Below are positions 34,198-44,560 of a DNA stretch of 64,000 nt, piece after piece. This stretch comes from Tahibacter aquaticus (GTDB taxonomy: Bacteria; Pseudomonadota; Gammaproteobacteria; Xanthomonadales; Rhodanobacteraceae). The stretch spans positions 792 to 64,791 of the forward strand of contig NZ_SNZH01000009.1 of assembly GCF_004363655.1 (NCBI RefSeq), read 5' to 3'. The notes under the pieces are model-generated. The model did not search any database and was not told the DNA's origin. It was given only the letters and a program-made list of their open reading frames with translations. The position numbers and the translations under genes are program-made. Position 1 is the stretch's first letter. Every line of letters starts with the position of its first letter.

Positions 34198-35271
34198 ATG
34201 AAATCGTTCTTGCGCCGTCGCTCCGCTCTGGCGGCGCGACTGGCTACTGCCGTGCTGGTACTGGCCGGCAGCCTCTGCGCCACCTGGCTGTGCGCCGATG
34301 CCGTGGCATTCTTTGCCGGCCGCGACAGAGAAGCGCCGCCGCAGCCGCTGGCCGGCGACCGTTTCGCTGTCAGCGATCTGGAATGGTCCGATGCGGGCCG
34401 CCAGCGGCGGGTGCCGGTCAGACTGTTCTGGCCGCAGGCGGTGCAGGGCGGCAAGGTGCCGCTGATCGTCTTCTCCCACGGCATCGGCAGTTCCCGCGAT
34501 GGCTACAACTACCTGGGCCGCTACTGGGCCCGACACGGCGTTGCCAGTCTGCACCTGCAGCATGTCGGCAGCGACCGCACGCTATGGCGCGGCGATGTGT
34601 CCGGGCTGCTGTCGCGCTTCCAGCGCGCCGCCGGCGACCAGGAAGCCATCGCCCGCGTACAGGATTTCAGCTTTGCGCTGGACCGCCTGCTGCAAAGCGG
34701 CTACGGCGAACACATCGATGCGGCCCGGATAGTCGCGGCCGGCCATTCCTACGGCGCCAATACGACCTTGCTGGCGGCCGGTGCCAGGGTGATGCGCAAC
34801 GGGCGCGAGCTGGCCTTCCGCGACGCACGCATTTCCGCGGCCATACTGATTTCCGCGCCGCCGTTCTATGGCGAAAGCGATTTCGGGCCCATCCTGTCGG
34901 CGATCACGATTCCCACCTTGCACATCACCACGGCGCAGGACGTGATCCGCATTCCCGGCTTCGGTTCCGGGGTGGACGATCGCCTCAAGGTGTTCAGCGC
35001 AACCGGCAGTGCATTCAAGGCGCTGGCGATCTATCGCGAGGGGAGCCACAACGTGTTTACCGATCGCCGCTATTTCGATTCGCTGGCCGTTGCCGACCAG
35101 GTCAAGTCGGCGACCGAAGATCTGTCGCTGGCCTTCCTGGCCCAGGTGTATTCGCAGCAGGACAGCCTGCGCGGCTGGAAGGACGAGCACGCGGCGCTGA
35201 TGAGCGCCTATCTGCAGTTCGGCACTGTGCAGGCGGCGTTGCCTGCGGCGGCAAGGCTGGCGGCGCAATAG
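34198..35271 (+). CDS. Exported alpha/beta hydrolase
   Basis: A 357-residue protein with an N-terminal signal or anchor (MKSFLRRRSALAARLATAVL then hydrophobic) and an alpha/beta hydrolase fold. Visible are PLIVFSHGIGSSRDGYNYLG (oxyanion side), the nucleophile GHSYGANTTL and a late histidine in EGSHNVFTD. It resembles platelet-activating-factor acetylhydrolase-like and dienelactone-hydrolase-like esterases. Substrate unknown. It is convergent with the broken EamA gene. Confidence 0.8.
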   Translation: MKSFLRRRSALAARLATAVLVLAGSLCATWLCADAVAFFAGRDREAPPQPLAGDRFAVSDLEWSDAGRQRRVPVRLFWPQAVQGGKVPLIVFSHGIGSSRDGYNYLGRYWARHGVASLHLQHVGSDRTLWRGDVSGLLSRFQRAAGDQEAIARVQDFSFALDRLLQSGYGEHIDAARIVAAGHSYGANTTLLAAGARVMRNGRELAFRDARISAAILISAPPFYGESDFGPILSAITIPTLHITTAQDVIRIPGFGSGVDDRLKVFSATGSAFKALAIYREGSHNVFTDRRYFDSLAVADQVKSATEDLSLAFLAQVYSQQDSLRGWKDEHAALMSAYLQFGTVQAALPAAARLAAQ

Positions 35272-35291
35272 CCGGCTGCTGCAGCGTTCAT

Positions 35292-36140
35292 TCAGCGCGC
35301 ACGTTCCCGCGCCGCCAGTACCAGCGCGATACCGCCCAGGACGGCGACCGAGGCGATGGCCAGGCGCAGGCTCAAGGGCTCGGCCAGCACCACCACGCCG
35401 GCCAGCGCGCTGATGACCGGCACGCTCAGTTGCACGGCCGATGCGCGCAGCGCGGTCAGGTGCGGCACGGCCTGCTACCAGACGGTATAGCCCAGGCCCG
35501 AAGCCAGTGCGCCGGACAGCACGGCGCAGAGCAGGCCGAGTCCGTCGATATGCAGGTCGGGCAGCCAGGGCAGGGCAGCGGCCAATACGACAGGCACGGC
35601 GCGCACGAAACTGCCGGCCGTCGTGCGCAGTGCATCGCCGGCACGGCGTCCCAGCACCGTATACCAGGCCCAGGCCAGGCCGGCGCAGACCATCAGCAGT
35701 GCGCTGCCCAGGTGCGGCGCGCTGCTGCCGGGCAACAGCAGCAACAGCAGTCCGGCGATGCTGGTGGCCAGTCCGGCCCAGGCCAGCGCTGCCAGGCGTT
35801 CGCCCCTGGCGATGGCATAGCCGAGCAGCCCCGACTGCACGGCGCCGAACAGCAGCAGGGCGCCACTGCCGGCGCTCAGGCGCACATAGGCGAAGGAAAA
35901 TGCCAGCGCATACAGGCTCAAGGCGGCGGCCCCGGCCCAGCTGCCGCTGCTGCGCAGACGTTCGCCGCCGCGCAGCCCGACCAGCACTGCCAGCACCACG
36001 GCGCCCGCAACGATACGCACCACGGTGAAGCTGGCCGGGTCGCTGGCCGAGCCTTTCAGCGCTAGCCGGCACAGCACCGAATTGCCGGCGAAGGCGAGCA
36101 TCGCCAATAAAGTGAGTAGTGCAAGCCTTGCTTTGTTCAC
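35292..36140 (-). pseudogene. EamA/DMT family transporter, interrupted by an amber codon
   Basis: The frame from GTG 36140 encodes a ten-helix drug/metabolite transporter (LALLTLLAMLAFAGNSVLC at the start). A TAG at 35475-35477 (codon 222) stops it after GYTVW. The same frame then continues QAVPHLTALRASAVQLSVP and 61 further codons to a TGA at 35292, exactly the missing last two helices. EamA proteins normally have Tyr at the stop (W-Y-x-A), so TAC to TAG is the likely change. An upstream ATG near 36220 is a less likely start. Confidence 0.8.
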
Positions 36141-36247
36141 TATGTTGTTTCCGGCAGGGGCATGGCAGCGCGGCGCTGCGCAAGGCGGTGAATCGTAGGC
36201 GAGCAGTGCCAGTGTCATGGTCACGTGCCTCGGCTGTTGCCGCGGCA

Positions 36248-36487
36248 TCAGTCGTCTTCGTCGATCTCGGCCAGGTCGGCTTCGCCCGGCTCGTAGACGA
36301 GCAGGTCGCCCGGCTGGCAATCCAGCGCGGCGCAGAGCTTGGTCAGGGTGGAGAAACGTACGCCGCGCACCTTGCCCGAGCGGAACAGCGACAGATGGGT
36401 TTCGCTGACGCCGATCTGGGCGGCGATCTGTTTTGCCTTGAGCTGCCTGGCAGCCAGTACTTCGTCGAGACAGATTCGGATAGGCAT
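36248..36487 (-). CDS. XRE-family HTH regulator, YozG-like
   Basis: A 79-residue Cro/C1-type helix-turn-helix protein: LKAKQIAAQIGVSETHLSLF forms the HTH, then FSTLTKLCAALDCQPGDLLVY. The tail is acidic (EADLAEIDEDD). It begins at the stop of the upstream DUF2975 gene. HTH/DUF2975 pairs are common; the small regulator probably controls the pair. Confidence 0.88.
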   Translation of the reverse strand: MPIRICLDEVLAARQLKAKQIAAQIGVSETHLSLFRSGKVRGVRFSTLTKLCAALDCQPGDLLVYEPGEADLAEIDEDD

Positions 36488-36990
36488 CAGAAAATCTCGT
36501 CGAGTTCGGCTTCGAGCGCCGCGGCGCGGCCGAAGACATGGGCGATGACGGTCAGCGACAGCCCCAGCGCGCCCAGTACCAGTGCCGACACATCGAAGGC
36601 GATCCAGTAGCCGGGGCTGGCGCCCAGTGCGCGCTGCAGCCCGGGCACGACGAACACGCCGACAAAGGCGCCCGCCGCCAGCAGCAGGCCGATGCGATCG
36701 AGCATGCGCGTGACCGTCGGCACGTACAGCTGGCCGCGGGCGAATTCGGCCAGGGCGCGGCGCACGCCGCCCAGGGCCAGCAGGTAGAACAGCTCGGGGA
36801 TGGCCAGCACGCACTGCACGGCGAAGGCGCGCCAGGCCGTCGCATCGCTGGCAGGCGCGAACAGGCCCAGGCTGACGGCGCCGAAGCGTTCGAGCAGGAA
36901 GGTCAGCCACAGGGCGGCGGCAAGCAGGCTGACGAAGCGCAGCAGCAAAGCGCTGCGGGCGCGGATATGGGCGATCTGAGTATCTGTCAT
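36487..36990 (-). CDS. DUF2975 membrane protein
   Basis: A 167-residue protein with four hydrophobic helices (SLLAAALWLTFLL, QCVLAIPELFYLLALGGV, GLLLAAGAFVGVFVV, ALVLGALGLSLTVIAHVFG). It fits DUF2975, of unknown function. The stop overlaps the XRE gene start, giving a two-gene unit. The ABC exporter operon starts 108 bp away in the other direction. Confidence 0.82.
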   Translation of the reverse strand: MTDTQIAHIRARSALLLRFVSLLAAALWLTFLLERFGAVSLGLFAPASDATAWRAFAVQCVLAIPELFYLLALGGVRRALAEFARGQLYVPTVTRMLDRIGLLLAAGAFVGVFVVPGLQRALGASPGYWIAFDVSALVLGALGLSLTVIAHVFGRAAALEAELDEIF

Positions 36991-37098
36991 GAATTTGCCA
37001 GTTATTTACCTTTAACTTAAATTTTTGACGTGATAATGTAAGTCTAACATCAATTTTCGCCTCACCCTTCCGCCGACTCCCCGCACGGACCACGACCC
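36991..37098. promoter_or_regulatory. AT-rich divergent promoter region
   Basis: The spacer between the DUF2975 and ABC genes is strikingly AT-rich for this chromosome. TTGACG at 37025-37030 could be a -35 box, but the nearest -10 (TAACAT, 37045) is only 14 bp away. An imperfect dyad TGATAATGT/ACATCA (37031-37052) could be an operator, possibly of the XRE regulator. Confidence 0.4.
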
Positions 37099-38013
37099 AT
37101 GCTCTGCCTGGAAACGACCGATCTCTGCCACCGCTATTCCGCCGGCGAAGCTGTGCTGCACGACATCGCCCTGGCGGTACCGCACGCCAGCATCTACGGT
37201 TTTCTCGGCCCCAACGGCGCCGGCAAGACCACGACATTGCGCCTGCTGCTCGGCCTGATCCGCAAACAGCGCGGCACCATCTCGATCTTCGGGCGCCATC
37301 TCGACGAACACCGCGTCGAGATTCTGCGGCAGGTCGGATCGCTGATCGAAACCCCGTCGCTGTACGAGCACCTGACCGCGGCGGAAAACCTCGCCCTGCT
37401 GCAGCGCATCCACCGTGTGCCGGCGGCGCGCATCGCAGAGGTGCTGGAACGGGTCGGGCTGGCCGCCACGCGCGACAAGCGCGCCGGCCAGTTCTCGCTG
37501 GGCATGAAGCAGCGCCTGGGCATTGCCGCGGCCATGCTGCACCGGCCGGCGTTGTTGATCCTGGACGAACCGACCAACGGGCTGGACCCCAACGGCATCA
37601 TCGAGATGCGCGACCTGCTGATCGCGCTGAATCGCGAGGAAGGCACCACGGTATTGGTGTCCAGCCATCTGCTGGCCGAGGTCGAGCGCCTGGTCAGCCA
37701 TGTGGGCATCGTGCACCGCGGGCGGCTGCTGTTCCAGGGCACGCTGGATGCGCTGCGGCGCGAAAGCCAGTCCGCAGCGCACGTCAGCCTGCACACAGCC
37801 GACGATGGCCACGCCCTGCGCCTTCTGGCCGATGCCGGCGTGCCTGCGCGCTGCGGCAGCGCCGGCCTCGTGCTGCCGGCGATGCCGCCGCCGCACATCG
37901 CGGCCATCAACCGGCGCCTGGTCGAGCAGGGCGTCGAGGTCTACGCGATCGGCGCCCAGGGCGGCGATCTGGAATCCATCTTCATGAACCTGATCGGGAG
38001 CCGCGCCGCATGA
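37099..38013 (+). CDS. ABC transporter ATP-binding protein, BcrA/LanF type
   Basis: A 304-residue ATPase with Walker A GPNGAGKTT, Q-loop, signature FSLGMKQRL, Walker B LLILDEPTNGLDP and H-loop VSSHLLAEVE. The type is that of peptide-antibiotic self-resistance and ABC-2 exporters. The stop overlaps the permease start (ATGA). Substrate unknown. Confidence 0.93.
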   Translation: MLCLETTDLCHRYSAGEAVLHDIALAVPHASIYGFLGPNGAGKTTTLRLLLGLIRKQRGTISIFGRHLDEHRVEILRQVGSLIETPSLYEHLTAAENLALLQRIHRVPAARIAEVLERVGLAATRDKRAGQFSLGMKQRLGIAAAMLHRPALLILDEPTNGLDPNGIIEMRDLLIALNREEGTTVLVSSHLLAEVERLVSHVGIVHRGRLLFQGTLDALRRESQSAAHVSLHTADDGHALRLLADAGVPARCGSAGLVLPAMPPPHIAAINRRLVEQGVEVYAIGAQGGDLESIFMNLIGSRAA

Positions 38014-38792
38014 ACAGCGTATTTGTCGATGCGTTTCGTTGCGAATGGCTGAAGCGCCGCCGCAGCCTGGGCGCCTGGCTGGTTGCCGTCGGCGCGTTCT
38101 TCACGCCGGCCATCATCACCGTGGTGCGGCTGATCCGCCATGCGACGCTGCCGCAGCTGTACGCCGATCCGCTGTTCTGGACCTTGCACTGGCGCAATGC
38201 CTGGGAATCGATGGCGATCTTCTTCGTGCCGATGGCAGCCATCCTGGCCACCAGCCTGGTGGTGCAGATCGAGGTGAGGAACAACGCCTGGAAACAGGTG
38301 CATGCGCTGCCGCTGCACACGGCGACGATCTTCTTCGCCAAGTTCGCCGTGATCCTGCTGATGCTGGCGCAGTTCTTCGTGCTGTTCGTGCTCGGGATCT
38401 ATCTGTCGGCGCTGCTGCCGGCGCTGCTGGTCGGCGGCGTGGCGTTTCCGCCGGCGCCGCCGCTGCGCGTGTTCCTGGCCGATACCGCGCTGTACTACCT
38501 CGATTGCCTGCCCATCGTCGCCGCGCAATACCTGCTGAGCCTGCGCTTCAACAATTTCCTCGTGCCGATCGGCATCGGCTTCCTGGCCTGGATAGCCGCG
38601 CTGTCGGCGTTGTCCTGGCAGTACGCCAACCTGGTGCCTTACGCCTACACCATGCTGGATTTCCTCAAGGACAATCCGGACGCGCGCCGGGCCGTGGTCA
38701 GTTCGGGCATGCATGCGCTGGCAGCCGCATGGTCTGTGCTGTTCGTCGCCGCCGGCTATGTGGGTTTTGCGACGAAAGCGCAAAAAGGGTAA
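38010..38792 (+). CDS. ABC-2 type permease
   Basis: A 260-residue membrane protein with six helices, starting MNSVFVDAFRCEWLKRRRS, the usual cytoplasmic entry of ABC-2 permeases. It forms the transporter with the preceding ATPase by overlapping ATGA coupling. Architecture resembles BcrB/LanE-like subunits; substrate unknown. Confidence 0.88.
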   Translation: MNSVFVDAFRCEWLKRRRSLGAWLVAVGAFFTPAIITVVRLIRHATLPQLYADPLFWTLHWRNAWESMAIFFVPMAAILATSLVVQIEVRNNAWKQVHALPLHTATIFFAKFAVILLMLAQFFVLFVLGIYLSALLPALLVGGVAFPPAPPLRVFLADTALYYLDCLPIVAAQYLLSLRFNNFLVPIGIGFLAWIAALSALSWQYANLVPYAYTMLDFLKDNPDARRAVVSSGMHALAAAWSVLFVAAGYVGFATKAQKG

Positions 38793-39008
38793 AAGCGCGC
38801 CGCCGGCGGTGGCGGCGACCGCCGGCGCCTGGGCTGCTCCGCTGCCGCCTGGGGCACCTGGCCGGCCGGTGCGCGACAGGCATTCGTGCCGGTGCCGGCT
38901 GGCAACGGGTGCGCAGGCCGATGGACGCGCGCATCGGCAGGACGTGCTTCACCGCGTGCTGGCGCGAGTTGCGCATAATCCGACCCGCTGCCGGTGCGGA
39001 GGTCGGGT

Positions 39009-40196
39009 GTGATTCGTTTCGGTTCCTGGAGTACCACGCTGGGCCTCGCGGCCGGTTTCGGCGCGCTGATCGCCATGTTGCTGTTGCTGGCGCCCGCCAA
39101 TCGCAGCGCCAATCGCCTGCTCGCGGCCTTGCTCGCTGTCGCCACGCTGCGCCTGATGCCTTACGTGATCGGTTTCGCCGGCTTCTACGACGCGTATCCC
39201 TGGTTGACCTTTGCGCCGTTCGACCACGGCCTGGCGATAGGGCCGCTGCTGTATCTGTATGTCTGCCGCCTGGCCACGCCGTCGCTGCCGCCACGCTGGG
39301 GCTGGCATCTGCTGCCGGCGGCGATCGACTTCGCCTACAACCTGTGGGCGTTCGCCCTGCCGCTGGCGCAGAAAGAAAACTGGGACGAGCGCGTGCATCG
39401 TCCCTGGATAGAGCCGCTCGAATCGGCCGCTGCCTTGGTTTCCCTGGCCATCTACCTGGTCGCGGCGATTCGCTTCTGCCGCCGCTACCGGCGCTGGCTG
39501 GCCGAGCATGTCAGCGACCAGGACATTCACCGCCAGCCCTGGATCGGCACCGTGCTGGCGGCACTGTCACTGTGGCTGGCGGTCGGCCTGGGCTTCGAGA
39601 TCGTCGATCGCTTCCTGCGCGACTTGAGCTACTTCGATCGCTTTCCGCAGTACCTGGCGTTCGCCGCCATCGTGCTGTGGCTGGGGCTGGAGGGCTGGCG
39701 GCACGCAGCGCACTGCTTTCCGCCGTTGGTAGACCCGCTGCCTGCGCCACCACGGCAGACCGCTGCGATAGCGGCAGAGCCGATGCCGCCGGCCCTGCCG
39801 CAGCCCGAGCGCACGCGCGACTGGAGTGCGCTCGCCGCAGAATGGCTGGTGCGCATCGACCAGGCCGGCTGGTGGCGCGAACCTGGCCTTACCCTGGAAC
39901 AGGTGGCGCGCCGGCTGGGCAGCAACGAAAGCTACGTCTCGCGCGCGTTCAACGCCGGTGCCGGGCGCAACTTCAACTTCGCCATCAATGCGCTGCGCGT
40001 GCGCGCCGTACAGCAGGCGCTGGCCGCCAACGACGTGCGCAGCGTGCTGGCCATCGCGCTGGAATCGGGCTTTTCTTCCAAGGCCAGCTTCAACCGGGTG
40101 TTCCTGGCGCATGCCGGTGTCAGCCCGACAGCCTGGAGAGCGGCTCATATCCCGGAAACCGCGGCCGGCAAGGAATCTGAGGCGACGTCGGCGTAG
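39009..40196 (+). CDS. Membrane-anchored AraC-family regulator
   Basis: A 395-residue protein with about seven hydrophobic helices in the first ~240 residues and a C-terminal AraC-type DNA-binding domain (LTLEQVARRLGSNESYVSRAF, then ALESGFSSKASFNRVF and the closing GVSPTAWR). This one-component, membrane-anchored build is common in Bacteroidetes and Xanthomonadales. The GTG at 39009 has GGAGG 6 bp upstream and was chosen over GTG 38994. Targets unknown; the S41 peptidase follows. Confidence 0.85.
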   Translation: MIRFGSWSTTLGLAAGFGALIAMLLLLAPANRSANRLLAALLAVATLRLMPYVIGFAGFYDAYPWLTFAPFDHGLAIGPLLYLYVCRLATPSLPPRWGWHLLPAAIDFAYNLWAFALPLAQKENWDERVHRPWIEPLESAAALVSLAIYLVAAIRFCRRYRRWLAEHVSDQDIHRQPWIGTVLAALSLWLAVGLGFEIVDRFLRDLSYFDRFPQYLAFAAIVLWLGLEGWRHAAHCFPPLVDPLPAPPRQTAAIAAEPMPPALPQPERTRDWSALAAEWLVRIDQAGWWREPGLTLEQVARRLGSNESYVSRAFNAGAGRNFNFAINALRVRAVQQALAANDVRSVLAIALESGFSSKASFNRVFLAHAGVSPTAWRAAHIPETAAGKESEATSA

Positions 40197-40310
40197 CACG
40201 GGCGGCACCGTGCAAGGCGGGGCTGGCCTGGCCGATCGCCTGGCCCGCCGTGTCTGTCGCCTTCGCCGTACCGCTGCTGCAGCGGCACGCGCTCTCTTGC
40301 GGGAAATACC

Positions 40311-41792
40311 ATGTGCCATCGATTGCTTGCCGCTGTGCTGTTTGTGCTGTGCGCGTTCTGCGCTGGGGGGCGGGTGGCTGCCGCGGACGCCATGTCGTTC
40401 GATGCCGCCGCCATCCAGGCGGACATCGACGTGCTGCAACAGGCCTACGAGACCTTGCACCCCGGCCTGTATCGCTACAACACGGCCGAGTCCATGCGCG
40501 GCCATTTCGCCGTGCTGCGCGCAGCGCTGCACGGACGGCGCAGCCTGGCCGAGGTCTATCTGGCCTTGTCGGAATTCGCGGCCAAGGTGCGCTGCGGCCA
40601 TACCTATGCCAATTTCTACAACCAGCCCAAGGCGATTCAGGCCGCGCTGTTCGAAGGGCGCAACCGCGTGCCATTCGAGTTCCGCTGGCTGGACGGACGC
40701 ATGTGGGTCACGCGCGATCTGAGCGGCCGGCGCCTGCTGGCGCGCGGCAGCGAAATCCTTTCGATCAACGGTGTCGCAACGTCCGACATCCTCGCGCAGC
40801 TATTGCCCATCGCCCGTGCCGACGGCAGCAACGACGCCAAGCGCGTCGCTCAGCTGGAGGTGCAGGGCGTAGACCGCTACGAGGCCTTCGATATTTTCCT
40901 GCCGCTGTATTTCCCGCAGATCCAGGCCGAGCAGCAGCTGCGCCTGCGTACACCGGGCGGTGCCGTGAAACGCGTGACCGTACAGGCGCTCAGCGACGCG
41001 CAGCGCCAGGCGGCGCGGCGCCTCAAGGGTGACGACGAAACCGGCGGCTTTGCGCTGGAGATCGCGCGCGATACCGCTGTATTGCGTATGCCGAGCTGGG
41101 TGTTCTACGAAAGCAAATGGGACTGGAAGGGCTTCATCCAGCGCAGCTTCGATACCATCGCGCGTAAACGCATACAGGTTCTGGTGATCGACTTGCGCGG
41201 CAACGAAGGTGGCATCGACGCGGGCGATGCCCTGTTGCAGCATCTGATCGATTCGCCGGTGCAGCTGTTCGATCCGCCGCGCCTGGTGCGCTATCGCGCG
41301 GTACCGGATGCGCTGGCGCCGCTGCTGCATACCTGGGACAAATCCTTCAAGAACTGGGGCGACGATGCGCAACCTTATGACGCGCATTTCTTCCGCCTGC
41401 GCGACGAGCCGCAGGCATCCACGCCACGCCGCATAGAACCGGCGTTGCCACGCTTCCGCGGCAGAGTGTTCGTGCTGGTCGGCGCCACCAACAGTTCGGC
41501 CACGTTCCAGTTTGCCCAGCAGGTGCAGAAGGCCGGCCTTGCCACCCTGGTCGGCCAGACGACCGGCGGCAACCAGCGCGGCATCAACGGCGGCGCGTTC
41601 TTTTTCCTGCGCCTGCCGAATACCCAGGTCGAAATGGACTTGCCGCTGATCGCGCGCTTTCCCGTGGGCGATCCGCCGGATGCCGGTATCGAGCCGGATA
41701 TCCGCGTTGTGCCGACGCCGCAGGATATTGCCGCGGGCACCGATACGGAGATGGCCGCGGTGCGTGAAGCGCTGCGCCGGCCGGCGCAATGA
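40311..41792 (+). CDS. S41 family peptidase (C-terminal processing type)
   Basis: A 493-residue exported protein. The signal peptide ([20 protein letters not shown]) ends near VAAA. A PDZ-like region ([10 protein letters not shown]) and the S41 catalytic core follow: [12 protein letters not shown], then [17 protein letters not shown] with the catalytic Ser, and [12 protein letters not shown]. Tail-specific proteases of this family act in the periplasm. The partner lysine is not obvious, and the closest relatives are annotated only as S41 peptidases. Confidence 0.87.
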   Translation: MCHRLLAAVLFVLCAFCAGGRVAAADAMSFDAAAIQADIDVLQQAYETLHPGLYRYNTAESMRGHFAVLRAALHGRRSLAEVYLALSEFAAKVRCGHTYANFYNQPKAIQAALFEGRNRVPFEFRWLDGRMWVTRDLSGRRLLARGSEILSINGVATSDILAQLLPIARADGSNDAKRVAQLEVQGVDRYEAFDIFLPLYFPQIQAEQQLRLRTPGGAVKRVTVQALSDAQRQAARRLKGDDETGGFALEIARDTAVLRMPSWVFYESKWDWKGFIQRSFDTIARKRIQVLVIDLRGNEGGIDAGDALLQHLIDSPVQLFDPPRLVRYRAVPDALAPLLHTWDKSFKNWGDDAQPYDAHFFRLRDEPQASTPRRIEPALPRFRGRVFVLVGATNSSATFQFAQQVQKAGLATLVGQTTGGNQRGINGGAFFFLRLPNTQVEMDLPLIARFPVGDPPDAGIEPDIRVVPTPQDIAAGTDTEMAAVREALRRPAQ

Positions 41793-41832
41793 ACCGTATG
41801 GCCTTGCGCGGCCGGTGCAGGGTTCGGCGCGA

Positions 41833-43929
41833 TCAGGCCAGGCTGCGCACTCCCGCCTCGCGCTCGTAGTGCCGCGTGGCGGCCGCATCGAGGAACGCGT
41901 CGATGTCGTCCGCGGCAATCACACCCTCGTCTGCTTCGATGCGGGCGGCATCCAGCAATGCCTGGGCACCCGGAGTGAAGGCGATGGCCTTGAGGTGGCC
42001 GAAGGCATCGCGTACCCAATCCACCGCGGCCGCTTCGCGCGCGAGCTTTGTCCCGGCCTCGGCCGACAACGCCAGCGCGACCGCATCGAAAACGACGGAC
42101 GGCGTGCCGGCCAGCTGGCCGTCGGCCGCCAGCGTGCTGCCTTTGCTGCCGGTGACGCCACCGATGCGTGGTGCAACAATCTTGACTTGTGCACCTTGCG
42201 CTTCGGCCGCCTTGCGCATTGCCGCGACGGCGCGCAGGTCGGAGCCGTCGGCGACGAGGATGCCGATGCAGCGTCCCTGCAGCGTGGCTTTCATCTTGCC
42301 GATGATCTGCAGCGCCGGGGAAGGCGGCAGGTCGTTCGGCTCCACAGCGGCGCGCGGTGCGGGTGGCAAGGCTGTCATGCCCAGTCCGTCGGCCACGCGT
42401 TGCGCAAGCTCTGCATCGATATGCCGCAGATGGCCGACCACCGCCTCGCGCACGTGCGCCGTGCCGACCTTGGACAGTTCGAACACCAGCGCCGACGCCA
42501 TGTGCGACTGTTCCGGCGCGCTTTGGCTGCGGAAGAACTGGCGCGCCTGGCTGTAGTGATCGGCGAAGCTCTGCGGGCGCAGGCGGCCTTTCACTTCCGG
42601 GTCTACCGGCGCGGCGAACGAGCGGAATCCGGCGCGGGCCTCGCGTACAGCATCGGGTTCCAACGAGCTGGGCTCGTAGTTGACGCGTCCGCGCGGCACC
42701 TGCATCTGCATGTGGCCGTCGCGCTGCAGATTGGCGAATGGGCATTTCGGCGCATTGATCGGTATCTGGTGGAAGTTCGGGCCGCCCAGGCGGCTGAGCT
42801 GTGTGTCGAGATAGGAGAACAGGCGTCCCTGCAGCAGCGGGTCGTTGCTGAAGTCGATGCCGGGCACGATATTGGCCGGGCAGTAGGCGACCTGCTCGGT
42901 TTCGGCGAAGAAATTGTCTGGCCAGCGATCCAGCACCATCCTGCCAATGACTGTCAGCGGCACCAGTTCTTCCGGGATCAGCTTGGTCGGGTCGAGGTGG
43001 TCGAACGGGAAACGCGCCGCGTCATCCTCGGTGAACAGCTGCACGGCCAGATCCCACTGCGGGAAGTTGCCGGAGGTGATGGCCTCGAACAGATCGCGCC
43101 GGTGGAAATCGGGGTCGGCGCCGGCGGTCTTGACCGCCTCGTCCCAGACCATCGACTGCAGGCCCAGCTGCGGCCGCCAATGGAATTTGACGAAGGTCGA
43201 CTGGCCCTGGGCATTGACCAGGCGGAACGAGTGCACGCCGAAACCTTCGATCATGCGCAGCGAACGCGGTATGGTGCGGTCCGACATCGCCCACATGATC
43301 ATGTGCATCGATTCGGGGGTGAGCGAGATGAAATCCCAGAAGGTGTCGTGCGCGCTGCCGGCCTGGGGAAAGCCGCGGTCGGGTTCCATTTTTACAGAAT
43401 GTACAAGATCGGGAAATTTCATCGCGTCCTGGATGAAGAACACGGGAATATTGTTGCCGACCAGATCCCAGTTGCCTTCGCTGGTATAGAACTTCACCGC
43501 GAAGCCGCGCACGTCGCGCGGCGTGTCGATGGAACCGGCGCCGCCGGCCACAGTGGAGAAGCGCACGAATACCGGCGTGCGTTCGCCGACCTGGTTCAGC
43601 ACGGCGGCCGAGGTATAGCGCTTGAGCGACTTGGTCAGTTCGAAAAAGCCGTGCGCCGCCGATCCGCGCGCATGCACGATGCGTTCGGGAATGCGCTCGT
43701 GATCGAAGTGGGTGATCTTCTCGCGCAGGATGAAATCTTCCAGCGCCGTAGGGCCATTGCGGCCGATGCGCAGCGAGTTCTGGTTGTCGGGGACCGGGAT
43801 GCCCTGGTTGGTGGTCAGGGGCGGATGGTTGCCGCCTGCGGCAAGATGCAGTTCTCCACCATTGCCCAACGTAGCGCCCGCTGGCGTCGTGCCACGGCGC
43901 GAAGCCGGCGTCGATTTTTTCTTGTTCAT
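41833..43929 (-). CDS. katE: Large-subunit catalase HPII
   Basis: A 698-residue monofunctional catalase of the large-subunit (clade II) type. The distal His is in [15 protein letters not shown], the distal Asn region is [14 protein letters not shown], and the proximal haem Tyr is in [16 protein letters not shown]-terminal flavodoxin-like domain ([14 protein letters not shown], then [11 protein letters not shown]) marks the type. It breaks down hydrogen peroxide in the cytoplasm. The ATG at 43929 has GGAGGG 6 bp upstream. Divergent from the MerR-CopA operon. Confidence 0.96.
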   Translation of the reverse strand: MNKKKSTPASRRGTTPAGATLGNGGELHLAAGGNHPPLTTNQGIPVPDNQNSLRIGRNGPTALEDFILREKITHFDHERIPERIVHARGSAAHGFFELTKSLKRYTSAAVLNQVGERTPVFVRFSTVAGGAGSIDTPRDVRGFAVKFYTSEGNWDLVGNNIPVFFIQDAMKFPDLVHSVKMEPDRGFPQAGSAHDTFWDFISLTPESMHMIMWAMSDRTIPRSLRMIEGFGVHSFRLVNAQGQSTFVKFHWRPQLGLQSMVWDEAVKTAGADPDFHRRDLFEAITSGNFPQWDLAVQLFTEDDAARFPFDHLDPTKLIPEELVPLTVIGRMVLDRWPDNFFAETEQVAYCPANIVPGIDFSNDPLLQGRLFSYLDTQLSRLGGPNFHQIPINAPKCPFANLQRDGHMQMQVPRGRVNYEPSSLEPDAVREARAGFRSFAAPVDPEVKGRLRPQSFADHYSQARQFFRSQSAPEQSHMASALVFELSKVGTAHVREAVVGHLRHIDAELAQRVADGLGMTALPPAPRAAVEPNDLPPSPALQIIGKMKATLQGRCIGILVADGSDLRAVAAMRKAAEAQGAQVKIVAPRIGGVTGSKGSTLAADGQLAGTPSVVFDAVALALSAEAGTKLAREAAAVDWVRDAFGHLKAIAFTPGAQALLDAARIEADEGVIAADDIDAFLDAAATRHYEREAGVRSLA

Positions 43930-44101
43930 GAGCAACCCTCCGGGAGACGCGGGCATCCTCCAGGCAGCGGCGTGCAGGTGCCGTCAATCCCTGCGCTCGA
44001 CCGCCCTGGCCGATGCCAGGACGCCGCACGCGCGGGCCCTGTCGCCGCAATCCCGCGCGTCATGACAGCGCGCCGGCGCCGCTGCCGCTCCGCCCGGCCG
44101 C

Positions 44102-44128
44102 TTGACTCTGGACCTGGGTCCATACTGC
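44102..44128 (+). promoter_or_regulatory. MerR-type operator-promoter
   Basis: TGGACC-TG-GGTCCA is a perfect 14-bp dyad (44109-44122) directly after a TTGACT -35 box (44102-44107). MerR regulators bind such dyads in the long spacer between -35 and -10; the -10 here is not clear. The site precedes the cueR-like gene by 33 bp. Confidence 0.75.
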
Positions 44129-44155
44129 AGACTGGCCATACACAGGAGATCGCGC

Positions 44156-44560
44156 ATGACCACACTAGGTATTGGCCAGCTGGCCAAACGCGCCGGAGTC
44201 GGCATCGACACGGTGCGCTACTACGAACGCGACGGCTTGCTGTCGCCGGCTACGCGGCTGGAGTCGGGCTATCGCCGTTACGGCGACGCGGAACTCAAGC
44301 GGCTGCATTTCATTCGCCGCGCCAAGGCGCTGGGCTTTTCGCTGGAAGATATCCGCGGCCTGCTCGCCTTGAGCGAAGAACGAGATGTGGCCACGGTGAA
44401 GCAGGTGGCCGAAAGCAAGCTCGTCGACATCGAGCAGCGCATTGCCGAGCTGGAACGCATCCGCTCGGGCCTGCACACGCTGATTGCAGCCTGTCCCGGC
44501 CATGGCCGCGCAGAGGACTGTCCCATCCTCAATGCATTGACCGGGCAGGAGCGCGTATGA
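44156..44560 (+). CDS. cueR: MerR-family copper-responsive regulator
   Basis: A 134-residue MerR protein: [20 protein letters not shown] (HTH), [20 protein letters not shown] (wing), a coiled-coil dimer helix, and the metal-binding loop CPGHG-x5-CPIL. Two cysteines in this spacing with a downstream Cu-ATPase fit CueR/HMRTR-type sensors of Cu(I) or other monovalent metal. AGGAG lies 8 bp upstream of the ATG. The ATGA overlap with copA indicates an operon controlled by this regulator. Confidence 0.88.
   Translation: MTTLGIGQLAKRAGVGIDTVRYYERDGLLSPATRLESGYRRYGDAELKRLHFIRRAKALGFSLEDIRGLLALSEERDVATVKQVAESKLVDIEQRIAELERIRSGLHTLIAACPGHGRAEDCPILNALTGQERV

Noticed and set aside
34143-36065. 640-codon open frame on the plus strand
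   Set aside because: It overlaps the alpha/beta hydrolase and EamA coding frames; composition is typical of shadow frames.
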